Source of the DNA: Comamonadaceae bacterium PBBC2
Lineage (GTDB): Bacteria; Pseudomonadota; Gammaproteobacteria; Burkholderiales; Burkholderiaceae_C
Direction of reading: 5' to 3'
DNA length: 64,000 nucleotides
Assembly (NCBI GenBank): GCA_002255935.1
Contig: NKIO01000002.1
Location: forward strand, 1 to 64,000
A program made the position numbers and the translations under genes. Shown here piece after piece: positions 53,075-62,370 of this stretch (its first letter is position 1; every line of letters begins with the position of its first letter). The notes beneath the pieces are model-generated. The model saw only the letters and a program-made list of their open reading frames with translations, made no database searches and had not been told where the DNA came from.

Positions 53075-54205
53075 ATGTTGTCTTGGGACGATCAAGTTAA
53101 ACCCGCATTGCAGCCTGCAATGCCTCCAATGCCTGGCACGGGTGCAGCCTCTGCAGCGGCTTCGGCGTCTTCCGCTGCCCCAAGCCCACGCCGCATGACC
53201 GCCGCTGACAAGCGCGTCATCAACGGCCAGACCGACGTCAACCAGTTGGTCCCTTTCAAATACAAATGGGCTTGGGAAAAATACCTGGCCACCTGTGCAA
53301 ACCACTGGATGCCACAGGAAGTGAACATGAACCGCGACATCGCCTTGTGGAAAGACCCCAACGGTCTGACCGAGGACGAGCGCCGCATCGTCAAGCGCAA
53401 CCTCGGTTTCTTCGTGACTGCCGACTCGCTGGCGGCCAACAACATCACGCTGGGCACTTACCGCCACATCACCGCGCCCGAGTGCCGCCAGTTCTTGTTG
53501 CGTCAAGCTTTTGAAGAAGCCATCCACACCCACGCCTACCAGTACATCGTTGAATCGCTGGGCCTGGACGAAAGCGAAATCTTCAACGCCTACAACGAAG
53601 TCAAATCCATCCGCGACAAAGACGAGTTCCTGATCCCCTTCATCAGCGCGATCATGGACCCCAACTTTAAAACGGGCACCTTGGAAACCGACCAGACTTT
53701 GCTCAAGTCGCTGATCGTGTTCGCCTGCCTCATGGAAGGCCTGTTCTTCTATGTCGGCTTCACGCAAATCTTGGCCCTGGGTCGTCAAAACAAAATGACG
53801 GGTGCGGCCGAGCAGTACCAATACATCCTGCGCGACGAGTCCATGCACTGCAACTTCGGCATTGATTTGATCAACACCGTGAAGCTGGAGAACCCGCAAC
53901 TGTGGACCGCCGAGTTCAAGGCCGAGATCAAGGCCTTGTTCTTGCAAGCGGTTGAGCTGGAATACCGTTATGCCGAAGACACCATGCCGCGCGGCGTGTT
54001 GGGCATGAACGCCTCCATGTTCAAAGGCTATCTGCGCTACATCGCCAACCGCCGGGCCACTCAAATTGGTCTGGAGCCTTTGTTCCCGAACGAAGAAAAT
54101 CCATTCCCTTGGATGAGCGAAATGATCGACCTGAAGAAAGAACGCAACTTCTTTGAAACCCGGGTCATCGAGTACCAATCTGGCGGGGCCTTGTCTTGGG
54201 ACTGA
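53075..54205 (+). CDS. nrdB: Class Ia ribonucleoside-diphosphate reductase, beta subunit
   Basis: 376 residues, with an Ala/Pro/Ser-rich N-terminal extension (about residues 10-40). Di-iron ligands are visible in [21 protein letters not shown] (Glu, His and the radical Tyr), [12 protein letters not shown] and [12 protein letters not shown] (Glu, His). The tail [17 protein letters not shown] should dock into NrdA. It generates the tyrosyl radical for NrdA. The radical Tyr is present, so this is not an NrdB lacking it. Confidence 0.95.
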   Translation: MLSWDDQVKPALQPAMPPMPGTGAASAAASASSAAPSPRRMTAADKRVINGQTDVNQLVPFKYKWAWEKYLATCANHWMPQEVNMNRDIALWKDPNGLTEDERRIVKRNLGFFVTADSLAANNITLGTYRHITAPECRQFLLRQAFEEAIHTHAYQYIVESLGLDESEIFNAYNEVKSIRDKDEFLIPFISAIMDPNFKTGTLETDQTLLKSLIVFACLMEGLFFYVGFTQILALGRQNKMTGAAEQYQYILRDESMHCNFGIDLINTVKLENPQLWTAEFKAEIKALFLQAVELEYRYAEDTMPRGVLGMNASMFKGYLRYIANRRATQIGLEPLFPNEENPFPWMSEMIDLKKERNFFETRVIEYQSGGALSWD

Positions 54206-54397
54206 TCTTCTGAACACCCTTCACATGTCACCCTTCTTCAAGCCACAACGCGTGATCCCTTCGGGGGTTGGGCGGTGTGGCTTTTCCGCGTTCATGGTGT
54301 TGAGGCATGCTTCAGCACCATGGATCGCTTTGTGCAATCCAACAAGCACCAAGCGTTCCCTTTCCGTTGAGTTCTCAACTTGATCAAGGAGAAAATC

Positions 54398-54934
54398 ATG
54401 GCAACTGCAAAAAAAGTAGCGGCAAAAAAAGCTGCTCCCGCTAAGAAGGCCGTCGCGGCCAAAAAACCTGCTGCTAAGAAAGTAGCCGCAGCCAAGAAAC
54501 CCGCTGCCAAAAAAGCAGCACCCGCCAAGAAAGCTGCTCCAGCTAAAAAGGCCGCTCCTAAAACAGTAGCAGCCAAGAAGCCAGCAGCCAAAAAAGCGGC
54601 TCCCGCTAAAAAAGCAGCCGCTCCTAAAAAAGTAGCCGCTAAAAAGCCAGCAGCCAAGAAAGCAGCAGCGCCTAAAGCCGCCGCTCCCAAAAAAGCAGCA
54701 GCTCCTAAAAAAGCCGCCGCTAAAAAGCCTGCTGCCAAGAAAGCCGCTCCAGCCAAAAAGGCCGCTGCCAAGAAAACTGCCGCCAAAAAGCCTGCCGCTA
54801 AAAAGCCCGCAGTGAAGAAAGCAGCCAAAAAGCCTGCCGCCAAGAAAGCTGCCAAAGCACCCGCTGCCCCGGCTGCTCAAACCACTCTGAATCCTCAAGC
54901 TGCGTGGCCGTTTCCTTCGGCCGCCAAGCCCTGA
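54398..54934 (+). CDS. Histone H1-like Lys/Ala/Pro-rich DNA-binding protein
   Basis: 178 residues from ATG 54398, with AAGGAG at 54386-54391 as ribosome-binding site. It is almost entirely built of KKAAPAKKAA/AAKKPAAKK-type repeats of Lys, Ala, Pro and Val, like the C-terminal tail of eukaryotic histone H1, Bordetella BpH1 and AlgP. Such proteins bind and compact DNA and vary in length between strains by repeat slippage. The last ~25 residues (TTLNPQAAWPFPSAAKP) are non-repetitive. Followed by a strong terminator. Confidence 0.92.
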   Translation: MATAKKVAAKKAAPAKKAVAAKKPAAKKVAAAKKPAAKKAAPAKKAAPAKKAAPKTVAAKKPAAKKAAPAKKAAAPKKVAAKKPAAKKAAAPKAAAPKKAAAPKKAAAKKPAAKKAAPAKKAAAKKTAAKKPAAKKPAVKKAAKKPAAKKAAKAPAAPAAQTTLNPQAAWPFPSAAKP

Positions 54935-54956
54935 TTCTGAAGTTAGGCGCTAGCCA

Positions 54957-54992
54957 TAAAGCCCGACACTGGCAACAGTGTTGGGCTTTTTT
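54957..54992. terminator. Strong rho-independent terminator after histone-like gene
   Basis: AAAGCCCGACACTG (54958-54971) pairs with CAGTGTTGGGCTTT (54976-54989) around a GCAA tetraloop; a T-run follows on the plus strand. It lies between convergent genes and may also stop the minus-strand gene at 55005. Confidence 0.9.
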
Positions 54993-55004
54993 CATGGCCA
55001 ATGC

Positions 55005-55886
55005 TCAAGGGTAAAAGCTCAGAACCCGGTAGCCGGTCACCGGTGTTTCGCTGTTGACCAAGATGCGCATCTCACCTTGCCAGACCTGGGCTGGAGCCAA
55101 GGACTGGGGGGCACCCAATTGCGCAGGCAAAAACACGCGCCGCACCACAGGCTTGCCTTGGACATCTTGCAGCGTCAACTCAAGGGCGCTCATCTCCAGT
55201 CTGTGCGTTGTGGTGTTGCGCACAATCCACTTGAGCTCAAAGGCTTCATCGCGCTGAATGAAGCTGGACGTGTCGATCACCAGACCACTGACATCACGCG
55301 CGTGTTCGTGTTCGCAAGCCACCGCACGGCAAAGCCGCTGGAATACGCTTTCAGTCGCAGGAAATTTGTCTGCCAGGTCAAACCGCTGCGTCCAGACCCA
55401 TTGGCCCAAGAGTCCCACAGACAAGGCACCCATCGCCAACACCAACGGCCAGCGGCGCTGCGGCAAGGCCGAACGAATGTCTGTTGCCTCAACCTCTTCG
55501 GGTGAGCTTGCATCCGGCAGTGTGGTGGCCAATTGCGCAATGGCTTTTTCAATCTCTGGCTTGAAGCTCGACAGGGCGTCTTCAAACGAGCTGAGATCGG
55601 CCGCAGCTTCAGATGGCGCCTTGAGCGCCTTGACGTCAGAGCGGTCTTCTCGTTGGAGCAGCACATCGATGTCAAGACGTTCATCAGTGCCGCGTTCATC
55701 TGCAGCGGGCTGCGCACCGGTGATGGGCGCCTGCGACGGCTCCGCAGACCAAGCGAGGATCAAACCCGTGCTGTCAAAAACATGTTGGCATTGGCCACAA
55801 CGCAACCATCCCTTGGCGGCCTTGAGCTGATCAGGCAAGACCTGATAGACCGTGGCGCATTCAGGGCAGCGGGTGATCCAATTCAT
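55005..55886 (-). CDS. Zinc-ribbon and DUF3426 domain membrane protein
   Basis: 293 residues from ATG 55886. N-terminal MJ0042-type zinc ribbon with CPECATVYQV and WLRCGQCQHVF (two CxxC pairs), an acidic linker, one transmembrane helix (PLVLAMGALSVGLLGQWVW) and a C-terminal DUF3426 region containing LVIDTSSFIQRDEAFELKWIVRNTT. Function unknown. It follows prmA closely, as in many beta-proteobacteria. Confidence 0.88.
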   Translation of the reverse strand: MNWITRCPECATVYQVLPDQLKAAKGWLRCGQCQHVFDSTGLILAWSAEPSQAPITGAQPAADERGTDERLDIDVLLQREDRSDVKALKAPSEAAADLSSFEDALSSFKPEIEKAIAQLATTLPDASSPEEVEATDIRSALPQRRWPLVLAMGALSVGLLGQWVWTQRFDLADKFPATESVFQRLCRAVACEHEHARDVSGLVIDTSSFIQRDEAFELKWIVRNTTTHRLEMSALELTLQDVQGKPVVRRVFLPAQLGAPQSLAPAQVWQGEMRILVNSETPVTGYRVLSFYP

Positions 55887-55918
55887 GCCCTGATTGTAGT
55901 CAGGGCCAAGCCAGTGCC

Positions 55919-56815
55919 TCAAGCCGCGCTTGCGGGCTTTTGAGCGGTCATCAAAATCCAGCCGTCTTCCGAATCGGCCACTTCCAACTGCACCCACGGC
56001 GCATAGGCGGCTTTGAGCTCATCGGCTTGGCGCTCCAAAATCCCTGCCAGCACCAAGGCACCGCCGGCGTCGACATGCGAGCACAGCAGCGGCGCCAAGA
56101 CTTTGAGGGGCGTGGCCAAGATGTTGGCCAGGACCGTTTGGTACAGGCCCTGGGCCTGCTCAGGCAAGCCAGCACTCAAGACGACATGGTTGGCCTCGGC
56201 ATTGAGCACCGTCGATGTGACCGCGGCTTCGTCGATGTCCACCGCATCGATGCGGGTGGCACCGTATTTGGCGGCGCCAATGGCCAAAATACCGGAACCA
56301 CAGCCGTAGTCCAGCACCCGCTGGTCTTTGACCTTGTTGCGCGCGATCCAGCGCAGGCACATGCGGGTGGTCGGGTGTGTTCCCGTGCCAAAAGCCAGAC
56401 CGGGGTCCAGACGGATGATCTGTTTGGCTTGGGCAGGCGGCTCGTGCCAAGTGGGCACGATCCAGAACTCGGGCGTCACCTCCACCGGCGCAAACTGGGA
56501 TTGGGTCAAACGCACCCAGTCCTGATCGGCCACCGCTTGGATGCCCAACAAACGGCAGCCCTCGAAAAAGTCTTGTGCCTGCAAAAGGGCCGAGGCCTCT
56601 TGAGCACCGGCTTCCTGGGCGAACAAGGCCACCATGCGGGAACGCTGCCAGCCGTCCTTGGGGGGCGGCATGCCAGGCTCTCCAAACAAAGCCTGCTCAG
56701 CAGGGGTCTGGGCATCGGCGTCTTCGACGGAAACACTCAACGCATCCAGGGCGTCGAGCGCATCGCTCAACACGTCAACCCGATCTTCCGGGCAGAGCAA
56801 GCTCAGTTCAAACAT
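55919..56815 (-). CDS. prmA: Ribosomal protein L11 methyltransferase
   Basis: 298 residues. N-terminal L11-recognition domain, then a SAM fold with LDPGLAFGTGTHPTTRMCLRW, VLDYGCGSGILAIGAAKYGA and the catalytic-loop region QTVLANILATPLKVLAPLL (NxLxxPL). It methylates ribosomal protein L11. Seven bases separate its start from the accC stop, so it is in the accBC transcript. Confidence 0.95.
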   Translation of the reverse strand: MFELSLLCPEDRVDVLSDALDALDALSVSVEDADAQTPAEQALFGEPGMPPPKDGWQRSRMVALFAQEAGAQEASALLQAQDFFEGCRLLGIQAVADQDWVRLTQSQFAPVEVTPEFWIVPTWHEPPAQAKQIIRLDPGLAFGTGTHPTTRMCLRWIARNKVKDQRVLDYGCGSGILAIGAAKYGATRIDAVDIDEAAVTSTVLNAEANHVVLSAGLPEQAQGLYQTVLANILATPLKVLAPLLCSHVDAGGALVLAGILERQADELKAAYAPWVQLEVADSEDGWILMTAQKPASAA

Positions 56816-56822
56816 AAAGGTC

Positions 56823-58172
56823 TCAGCGCTTGTGCTGGCTCAGCCAGTGTTCCAGATAGTGGATGTTGGTGCCACCTTGCATGAACTTGGCATCCACCAT
56901 CAACTCGCGGTGCAGTGGGATGTTGGTGTTGATGCCTTCGATCACGGTCTCGGCCAAAGCGGTCTGCATGCGGGCCAGGGCCTGCTCGCGGGTGTCGCCA
57001 TGGACAATGATCTTGCCGATCATCGAGTCGTAATTCGGGGGCACAAAGTAGTTGTTGTAGGCATGCGAATCCACGCGCACACCCGGGCCGCCGGGCATGT
57101 GCCACGAGGTGATGCGACCGGGCGAGGGCATGAACTTGAAGGGATCTTCCGCGTTCACACGGCATTCAATGGCATGACCACGGATCTCGATCTGCTTTTG
57201 GGTGAAAGGCAGTTTTTCACCAGCAGCCACCATGATCTGCGTCTTGACGATGTCCACGCCAGTGATCCATTCGGTCACGGGGTGCTCGACCTGCACGCGG
57301 GTGTTCATCTCGATGAAATAAAACTCACCGTTTTCGTACAAGAACTCGAAGGTGCCCGCACCGCGGTAACCGATCTTCTTGCAGGCGGCCACACAACGCT
57401 CGCCGATCTTCTCGATCAATTTGCGGGGAATGCCAGGCGCTGGCGCCTCTTCAATCACCTTTTGGTGGCGGCGCTGCATGGAGCAGTCGCGCTCTCCCAG
57501 GTACACCGCGTTCTTGAACTTGTCGGCCAGGATCTGAATTTCGATGTGGCGCGGGTTCTGCAGGAACTTTTCCATGTACACCGCAGGATTGCCAAACGCG
57601 GCACCGGCCTCGGCTTTGGTCATCTGCACCGCATTGATCAGAGCCGCTTCGGTGTGCACCACACGCATGCCTCGGCCACCACCGCCGCCAGCGGCTTTGA
57701 TGATGACGGGATAACCCACGCTCTTGGCGATGCGGCGAATTTGGGCCGGATCGTCGGGCAATTCACCTTCGGAGCCGGGCACGCAGGGCACGCCTGCGCG
57801 GATCATGGCCTGCTTGGCCGAGACCTTGTCGCCCATGATGCGGATCGACTCGGGCGTGGGCCCAATGAACTGGAAGCCGCTTTTCTCAACGCGCTCGGCA
57901 AAATCGGCGTTTTCGCTCAAAAAGCCGTAGCCAGGGTGAATCGCTTCTGCATCGGTCACCTCGGCAGCCGAAATGATGGCCGGCATGTTGAGGTAGCTCA
58001 AGGGCGAGGCCGCAGGGCCAATACAAACCGCTTCTTCAGCCAACTTCACGTATTTGGCTTCTTTATCGGCTTCGGAATACACCATCACCGCTTTGATGCC
58101 CAACTCTCGGCAAGCGCGCTGGATGCGCAGGGCGATCTCTCCGCGGTTGGCGACCAGGATTTTCTTGAACAT
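56823..58172 (-). CDS. accC: Acetyl-CoA carboxylase, biotin carboxylase subunit
   Basis: 449 residues. [19 protein letters not shown] start, ATP-grasp loop [33 protein letters not shown] and [20 protein letters not shown]. It carboxylates biotin on AccB with ATP and bicarbonate, the first half-reaction of malonyl-CoA synthesis. It lies 16 bp after accB. Confidence 0.97.
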   Translation of the reverse strand: MFKKILVANRGEIALRIQRACRELGIKAVMVYSEADKEAKYVKLAEEAVCIGPAASPLSYLNMPAIISAAEVTDAEAIHPGYGFLSENADFAERVEKSGFQFIGPTPESIRIMGDKVSAKQAMIRAGVPCVPGSEGELPDDPAQIRRIAKSVGYPVIIKAAGGGGGRGMRVVHTEAALINAVQMTKAEAGAAFGNPAVYMEKFLQNPRHIEIQILADKFKNAVYLGERDCSMQRRHQKVIEEAPAPGIPRKLIEKIGERCVAACKKIGYRGAGTFEFLYENGEFYFIEMNTRVQVEHPVTEWITGVDIVKTQIMVAAGEKLPFTQKQIEIRGHAIECRVNAEDPFKFMPSPGRITSWHMPGGPGVRVDSHAYNNYFVPPNYDSMIGKIIVHGDTREQALARMQTALAETVIEGINTNIPLHRELMVDAKFMQGGTNIHYLEHWLSQHKR

Positions 58173-58188
58173 GAAATCCCCGTTTGGT

Positions 58189-58644
58189 TTATTCGACGAT
58201 GAACAAAGGCTGGCCGTATTCGGTCGCTTGACCGTTTTCGCACAGGATTTGGGTCACGGTGCCGGACTTGTCGGATTCGATCTCGTTGAGGATCTTCATC
58301 GCTTCAATGATGCACAGGGTGTCGCCTTCTTTGACCACCGAGCCGATTTGCACAAAGGGTGCGGCACCCGGGCTGGACGAGCGGTAGAAAGTGCCCACCA
58401 TGGGCGACTTGACGGCGTGACCGGCAGGCGCTGCGGGAGCGGCTGGCGCCTCGGCGGCCGGCGCTGCAGCCACTGCCACGGGGGCTGGTGCTGCGGCCAG
58501 TGGTGCTTGCTGAACCATCACGGGGGCGGCAACGCCCATGCTCTTGACGATGCGAACCTTGCCTTCGGCTTCGGTGATCTCCAATTCAGAGACATTCGAG
58601 TCTGATACCAAATCGATCAGAGTTTTGAGTTTGCGCAAATCCAT
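58189..58644 (-). CDS. accB: Acetyl-CoA carboxylase, biotin carboxyl carrier protein
   Basis: 151 residues. N-terminal [31 protein letters not shown], an Ala/Pro linker, and the biotinyl domain with thumb [19 protein letters not shown] and biotin Lys in [12 protein letters not shown]. Ribosome-binding site GGAGG lies just before the ATG. It starts the accB-accC-prmA transcript. Confidence 0.97.
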   Translation of the reverse strand: MDLRKLKTLIDLVSDSNVSELEITEAEGKVRIVKSMGVAAPVMVQQAPLAAAPAPVAVAAAPAAEAPAAPAAPAGHAVKSPMVGTFYRSSSPGAAPFVQIGSVVKEGDTLCIIEAMKILNEIESDKSGTVTQILCENGQATEYGQPLFIVE

Positions 58645-58799
58645 AGGACCTCCATTGCGTAAGCCAACGTAAGCGCCTGAATTTACACCAATTTTCAGTA
58701 AAAACCCTCAAAAAACCGGCTATTCACCACCAATGCCATAAAAATCGATGCTCAAAACAAGTCTGCGGCAGTGAGCACAGTCAGCTCCAAGGCGCTTGA

Positions 58800-59369
58800 T
58801 CAGGCTTTTGACCAACTCGTTTGCCATTGCGCCAAGTCTTCTGGCGTCAATTGCCCAAGCTTTTGCCGCCAAATGCTGCCATCTGCATTGAAAAACACAC
58901 TGAAAGGCAATCCGCCTGCCGAGTTCCCCAGCGACTTGGCCAGCTCAGTGCCGCCCAAACCAGCCAAGCCCACAGGAAAACCCAGGGGCTGACGAAGCAA
59001 GAACTTTTTGACGGCGCTGGGCTGGTCAATGGCCAAAGCCAGAATTTCAGCCTTTTTCGCAGCATTTTCACGCCAAAAGCGATCCAGCAAAGGCAACTCC
59101 TCGACGCATGGGGGGCACCAGGTCGCCCAGAAATTGACAAGCAAAGGTTTGCCCATGAAATCCTTCATGGGCAAGCTCAAGCCAGTGGGGTCTTCGAAGC
59201 TTTCCGCCCAAAAAGCATGCTGATCAACAGGCCCTGCCGCCTGAGGTGACAAGCGCCACCATGCCAGCCCTGCGCCTGCCAAACCAGCGGCGGCGCCAGC
59301 AGTCCAAAGCCACGCGCGGCGTGAAGAAGTGTGATTTTGATCCATCATGTGGTGATTGTCTTTCATCAT
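58800..59369 (-). CDS. TlpA-family thiol-disulfide oxidoreductase, membrane-anchored
   Basis: 189 residues. Positively charged N-terminus SSRRAWLWTAGAAAGLAGAG with a hydrophobic anchor, then a thioredoxin fold with active site WCPPC in NFWATWCPPCVEELPLL and cis-Pro in GLPFSVFF. Periplasmic reductant, probably for apocytochrome c or other thiol targets. It overlaps the upstream gene's stop by 4 bp. Confidence 0.9.
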   Translation of the reverse strand: MMKDNHHMMDQNHTSSRRAWLWTAGAAAGLAGAGLAWWRLSPQAAGPVDQHAFWAESFEDPTGLSLPMKDFMGKPLLVNFWATWCPPCVEELPLLDRFWRENAAKKAEILALAIDQPSAVKKFLLRQPLGFPVGLAGLGGTELAKSLGNSAGGLPFSVFFNADGSIWRQKLGQLTPEDLAQWQTSWSKA

Positions 59370-59947
59370 GCCAACAATGGCCTCAGCGCTGAGATGTCGC
59401 CGCGTGGCGAACGGCCTCGGGCATCGGGCAACAAAGCGCCGCGCAAGTCGTCCAAGTCATAAATGCGCAGGTGAACGCCAATGTCCTCGCCCAAGCCTGC
59501 GCAATAGCTGTGCAAGCTCAAGACATCGACATCCTCGCCGTGCATGCCACGCACCGTCTGGACTTCATAGCGCAGGTTTTGGTTGATCAATTCAATTTCG
59601 GCCGACTTCGGGTCATCGCAAAACAAGGCCAGATCGATGTCACACAAACGGGTGGCCCACCCCTGCCAGACCGCCCCGCCCAGATGGGGACGAAAAGAGG
59701 TCAGCCGCTCCATCCAGGCCAGGGCATGTTCCCGCAGGGCTTGCAATTCACCAGGCTGGGTGTCTGCGCAAAACAGCGCGATGTAGTCCATGACCTGCGA
59801 TTCCACCTCCTCATTGGAGGGCAAGGCGGTGCGTGAAGGCAGCCCCAACTCTTTGAGCGCGCGGTGTTTGGCGGGGCCAAAGCTCAGCCCCTCTTCCACC
59901 ACCAGCCGCGCGGCCGTGGCCGCGATTTCCAATGCGGTGTCGTTCAT
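59366..59947 (-). CDS. Conserved hypothetical protein, nucleotidyltransferase-like
   Basis: 193 residues from ATG 59947; the reading frame stays open to 61228 but that part is antisense to mpl. The segment GGAVWQGWATRLCDIDLALFCDD resembles the nucleotidyltransferase core (glycine-containing loop then D-x-D), and YDLDDLRGALLPD closes the C-terminus. No family name assigned. It is cotranscribed with the TlpA-like gene (ATGA overlap) and divergent from mpl. Confidence 0.7.
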   Translation of the reverse strand: MNDTALEIAATAARLVVEEGLSFGPAKHRALKELGLPSRTALPSNEEVESQVMDYIALFCADTQPGELQALREHALAWMERLTSFRPHLGGAVWQGWATRLCDIDLALFCDDPKSAEIELINQNLRYEVQTVRGMHGEDVDVLSLHSYCAGLGEDIGVHLRIYDLDDLRGALLPDARGRSPRGDISALRPLLA

Positions 59948-60052
59948 GAGGTGGCATTGTGCCCGCTGGTCCGAACACCCCACATCGGCAAGGGCAGAGA
60001 AAGTCCACACTGGCGACCCATCATCACTGCGCAGCCCCCCTAAAATCAGTGC

Positions 60053-61423
60053 ATGCATATTCATATTTTGGGCATTTGTGGCACCTTCATGGGCGGATTG
60101 GCCGCGCTGGCCCGAGAAGCCGGTCACCGGGTCACCGGTTGTGATGCCGGGGTCTACCCCCCCATGAGCGATCAGCTGAGGGCATTGGGCATCGACCTGA
60201 TTGAAGGCTTTGGCGCCGAACAAATGGCCTTGAAGCCGGACATGTTTGTGATCGGCAACGTGGTCAGCCGCGCCCGACTGCCCGATGGCGCGGCGAAATT
60301 CCCGCTGATGGAAGCGATTTTGGAAGCGGGCGCGCCCTACACCAGCGGTCCGCAATGGCTGTCTGAGCACGTGCTCCAAGGCCAACATGTGCTGGCCGTG
60401 GCCGGCACGCATGGCAAAACCACCACCACGTCGATGCTGACCTGGGTCCTGGAGCAAGCCGGTTTGCAGCCGGGATTTTTGGTGGGCGGCGTGCCTTTGA
60501 ATTTTGGCGTTTCGGCCCGCTTGGGTGGTGGCCGGTATTTTGTGATCGAAGCCGACGAATACGACACGGCTTTCTTCGACAAGCGCAGCAAGTTCGTGCA
60601 CTACCGTCCACGCACAGCCATCCTCAACAATTTGGAATTCGACCACGCCGACATCTTTGACGACCTGACGGCCATCGAACGCCAGTTCCACCATTTGGTG
60701 CGGACCGTGCCCGGCACGGGCCGCGTGGTGGTCAACGGCCTGGAAGAAAGCCTGACCCGAGTGCTGGGCCAAGGCTGCTGGAGCGAACTGCGCAGCTTTG
60801 GCAGCACCGTGAGCGACTTTGTGGCCGAAGGCGACCCTTCCCACTTCAAAGTGCTGCAGGCGGGCAAACCGGTGGCCGAAGTGCAATGGGCCATTGGCGG
60901 CGTGCACAACCAACTCAACGCGCTGGCCACGATTGCTACCGCTGAACACGTGGGTGTCGCGCCAGCCATGGCCGCGCAAGCTCTGGCCACTTTTGAAAAC
61001 GTCAAACGCCGCATGGAAGTGCGCGGCACAGTGAACCACATCACCGTCTACGACGACTTCGCCCACCACCCCACCGCGATCCGCACCACCGTCAACGGCC
61101 TTCGCCGTCAAGTGGGCAGCGCCCGCATCCTGGCGATTTTTGAGCCGCGCAGCAACACCATGAAGCTCGGCACCATGAAGGCCCAACTGCCTTGGAGCCT
61201 GGAAGAAGCCGATTTGGCGTTTTGCCACTCAGGTGGTTTGGGCTGGGATGCGGAAGCAGCTCTTGAGCCCATGGGCGCACGCGCGCAAGTGGGCGCCAAC
61301 ATTGACGAGGTGATTGCGCAAGTGCTGGCGCAAGTGCAACCCGGCGACCACCTGCTGTGCATGAGCAACGGTGGCTTTGGCGGCATCCACGACAAACTGC
61401 TGCAAGCCTTGCAAGCGGGCTGA
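60053..61423 (+). CDS. mpl: UDP-N-acetylmuramate:L-alanyl-gamma-D-glutamyl-meso-diaminopimelate ligase
   Basis: 456 residues, Mpl length. Start MHIHILGICGTFMGGLAALA is the Mpl-specific variant of the Mur-ligase N-motif; ATP loop AVAGTHGKTTTTSMLTWVL; FVIEADEYDTAFFDKRSKF; and VYDDFAHHPTAIRTTV in the C-domain. It reattaches recycled tripeptide to UDP-MurNAc, the partner step to AmpD in wall recycling. Confidence 0.95.
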   Translation: MHIHILGICGTFMGGLAALAREAGHRVTGCDAGVYPPMSDQLRALGIDLIEGFGAEQMALKPDMFVIGNVVSRARLPDGAAKFPLMEAILEAGAPYTSGPQWLSEHVLQGQHVLAVAGTHGKTTTTSMLTWVLEQAGLQPGFLVGGVPLNFGVSARLGGGRYFVIEADEYDTAFFDKRSKFVHYRPRTAILNNLEFDHADIFDDLTAIERQFHHLVRTVPGTGRVVVNGLEESLTRVLGQGCWSELRSFGSTVSDFVAEGDPSHFKVLQAGKPVAEVQWAIGGVHNQLNALATIATAEHVGVAPAMAAQALATFENVKRRMEVRGTVNHITVYDDFAHHPTAIRTTVNGLRRQVGSARILAIFEPRSNTMKLGTMKAQLPWSLEEADLAFCHSGGLGWDAEAALEPMGARAQVGANIDEVIAQVLAQVQPGDHLLCMSNGGFGGIHDKLLQALQAG

Positions 61424-61429
61424 CATCGC

Positions 61430-62314
61430 ATGCCGAACAACAGCCACCGGCGACTGGGTATTGGCCTGGTCACCTTGACCACGCTGATGTTCGCGCTGCT
61501 GGACACCACTGCCAAATGGCTGGTGCTGAGTTTGCCGGTGCTGCAAGTCGTGTGGCTGCGCTTCTTAACGCACTCGCTGTTTTCTTTTGCGGTCTTTGCC
61601 CCCAGCATGGGGCTGTCTCTGGTGCGCTGGCACCAACCCCGGCTGCAACTGCTACGCGGGCTGATGTTGGCCAGCATGACGGGCATGAACTTCTGGGCCC
61701 TGCAATACCTGCAACTGGCCGAAACGGGTGCCATGCAGTTTTCCGTGCCCATCTTGATTGCTGTGCTCTCGGCCTGGTGGCTCGGGGAGAAGCTGGATGT
61801 CCGGCGCTGGGTCGCCATTGCCGCAGGCTTCATGGGCGTGCTGATCATTATCCGACCGGGCAGCCAAGCCTTCCACCCGGCCATTTTGCTGTCGGCGGGC
61901 AATGCCATCTTATATGCCCTGTTCAATCTGCTGACTCGCCGCTTGGCCAGCCAAGAGCATCCGGCCACCATGCAGCTGGCATCGGCCTTGGTGTCCACCG
62001 CCGTCCTCACCCCATTTGCCTTGTGGTCTTGGCAAACCCCCAGCACGGGCTGGCAATGGCTGATGCTGGCACTGGCCGGACTCAGCGGCGGCGCGGGCCA
62101 CTATTTCGCCGCGCAAGCGCACCGCTTTGCCTCAGCCGCCGTGCTCGGGCCATTTCTTTACCAGCAGATCCTCTACATGACGCTGGGCGGCTGGCTGGTC
62201 TTTGACCAGGTGCCCGACCGGGCGGTGTTGCTGGGCGCCACCGTGGTGGTGGCCAGCGGCCTGTACCTGTTGTGGCGCGAGTTCCAAGTCAAGTCAGATT
62301 CTCAACCGGCCTGA
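61430..62314 (+). CDS. DMT-superfamily (EamA) transporter
   Basis: 294 residues with ten hydrophobic segments in two EamA repeats; motifs FLTHSLFSFAVFAPSM, ALQYLQLAETGAMQFSVPILIAVLSAWWLGEKL and the C-terminal AAQAHRFASAAVLGPFLYQQILYMTLGGWLVFDQVPD. Likely a metabolite exporter. Six bases after mpl, so probably cotranscribed. Confidence 0.88.
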   Translation: MPNNSHRRLGIGLVTLTTLMFALLDTTAKWLVLSLPVLQVVWLRFLTHSLFSFAVFAPSMGLSLVRWHQPRLQLLRGLMLASMTGMNFWALQYLQLAETGAMQFSVPILIAVLSAWWLGEKLDVRRWVAIAAGFMGVLIIIRPGSQAFHPAILLSAGNAILYALFNLLTRRLASQEHPATMQLASALVSTAVLTPFALWSWQTPSTGWQWLMLALAGLSGGAGHYFAAQAHRFASAAVLGPFLYQQILYMTLGGWLVFDQVPDRAVLLGATVVVASGLYLLWREFQVKSDSQPA

Positions 62315-62370
62315 TCACCCGTGCACGACTGGGAAGCTGGCCCTCCAGGCAAGTCCCAAGCGAGAGCGCT

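Noticed and set aside
54398-54900. Short repeats in the histone-like gene considered as a CRISPR or tandem-repeat array
   Set aside because: Units are degenerate in-frame Lys/Ala/Pro codons without spacers or constant length.
59948-61228. N-terminal extension of the nucleotidyltransferase-like gene across mpl
   Set aside because: The extension is antisense to mpl, which carries all Mur-ligase motifs; the natural ATG is at 59947.
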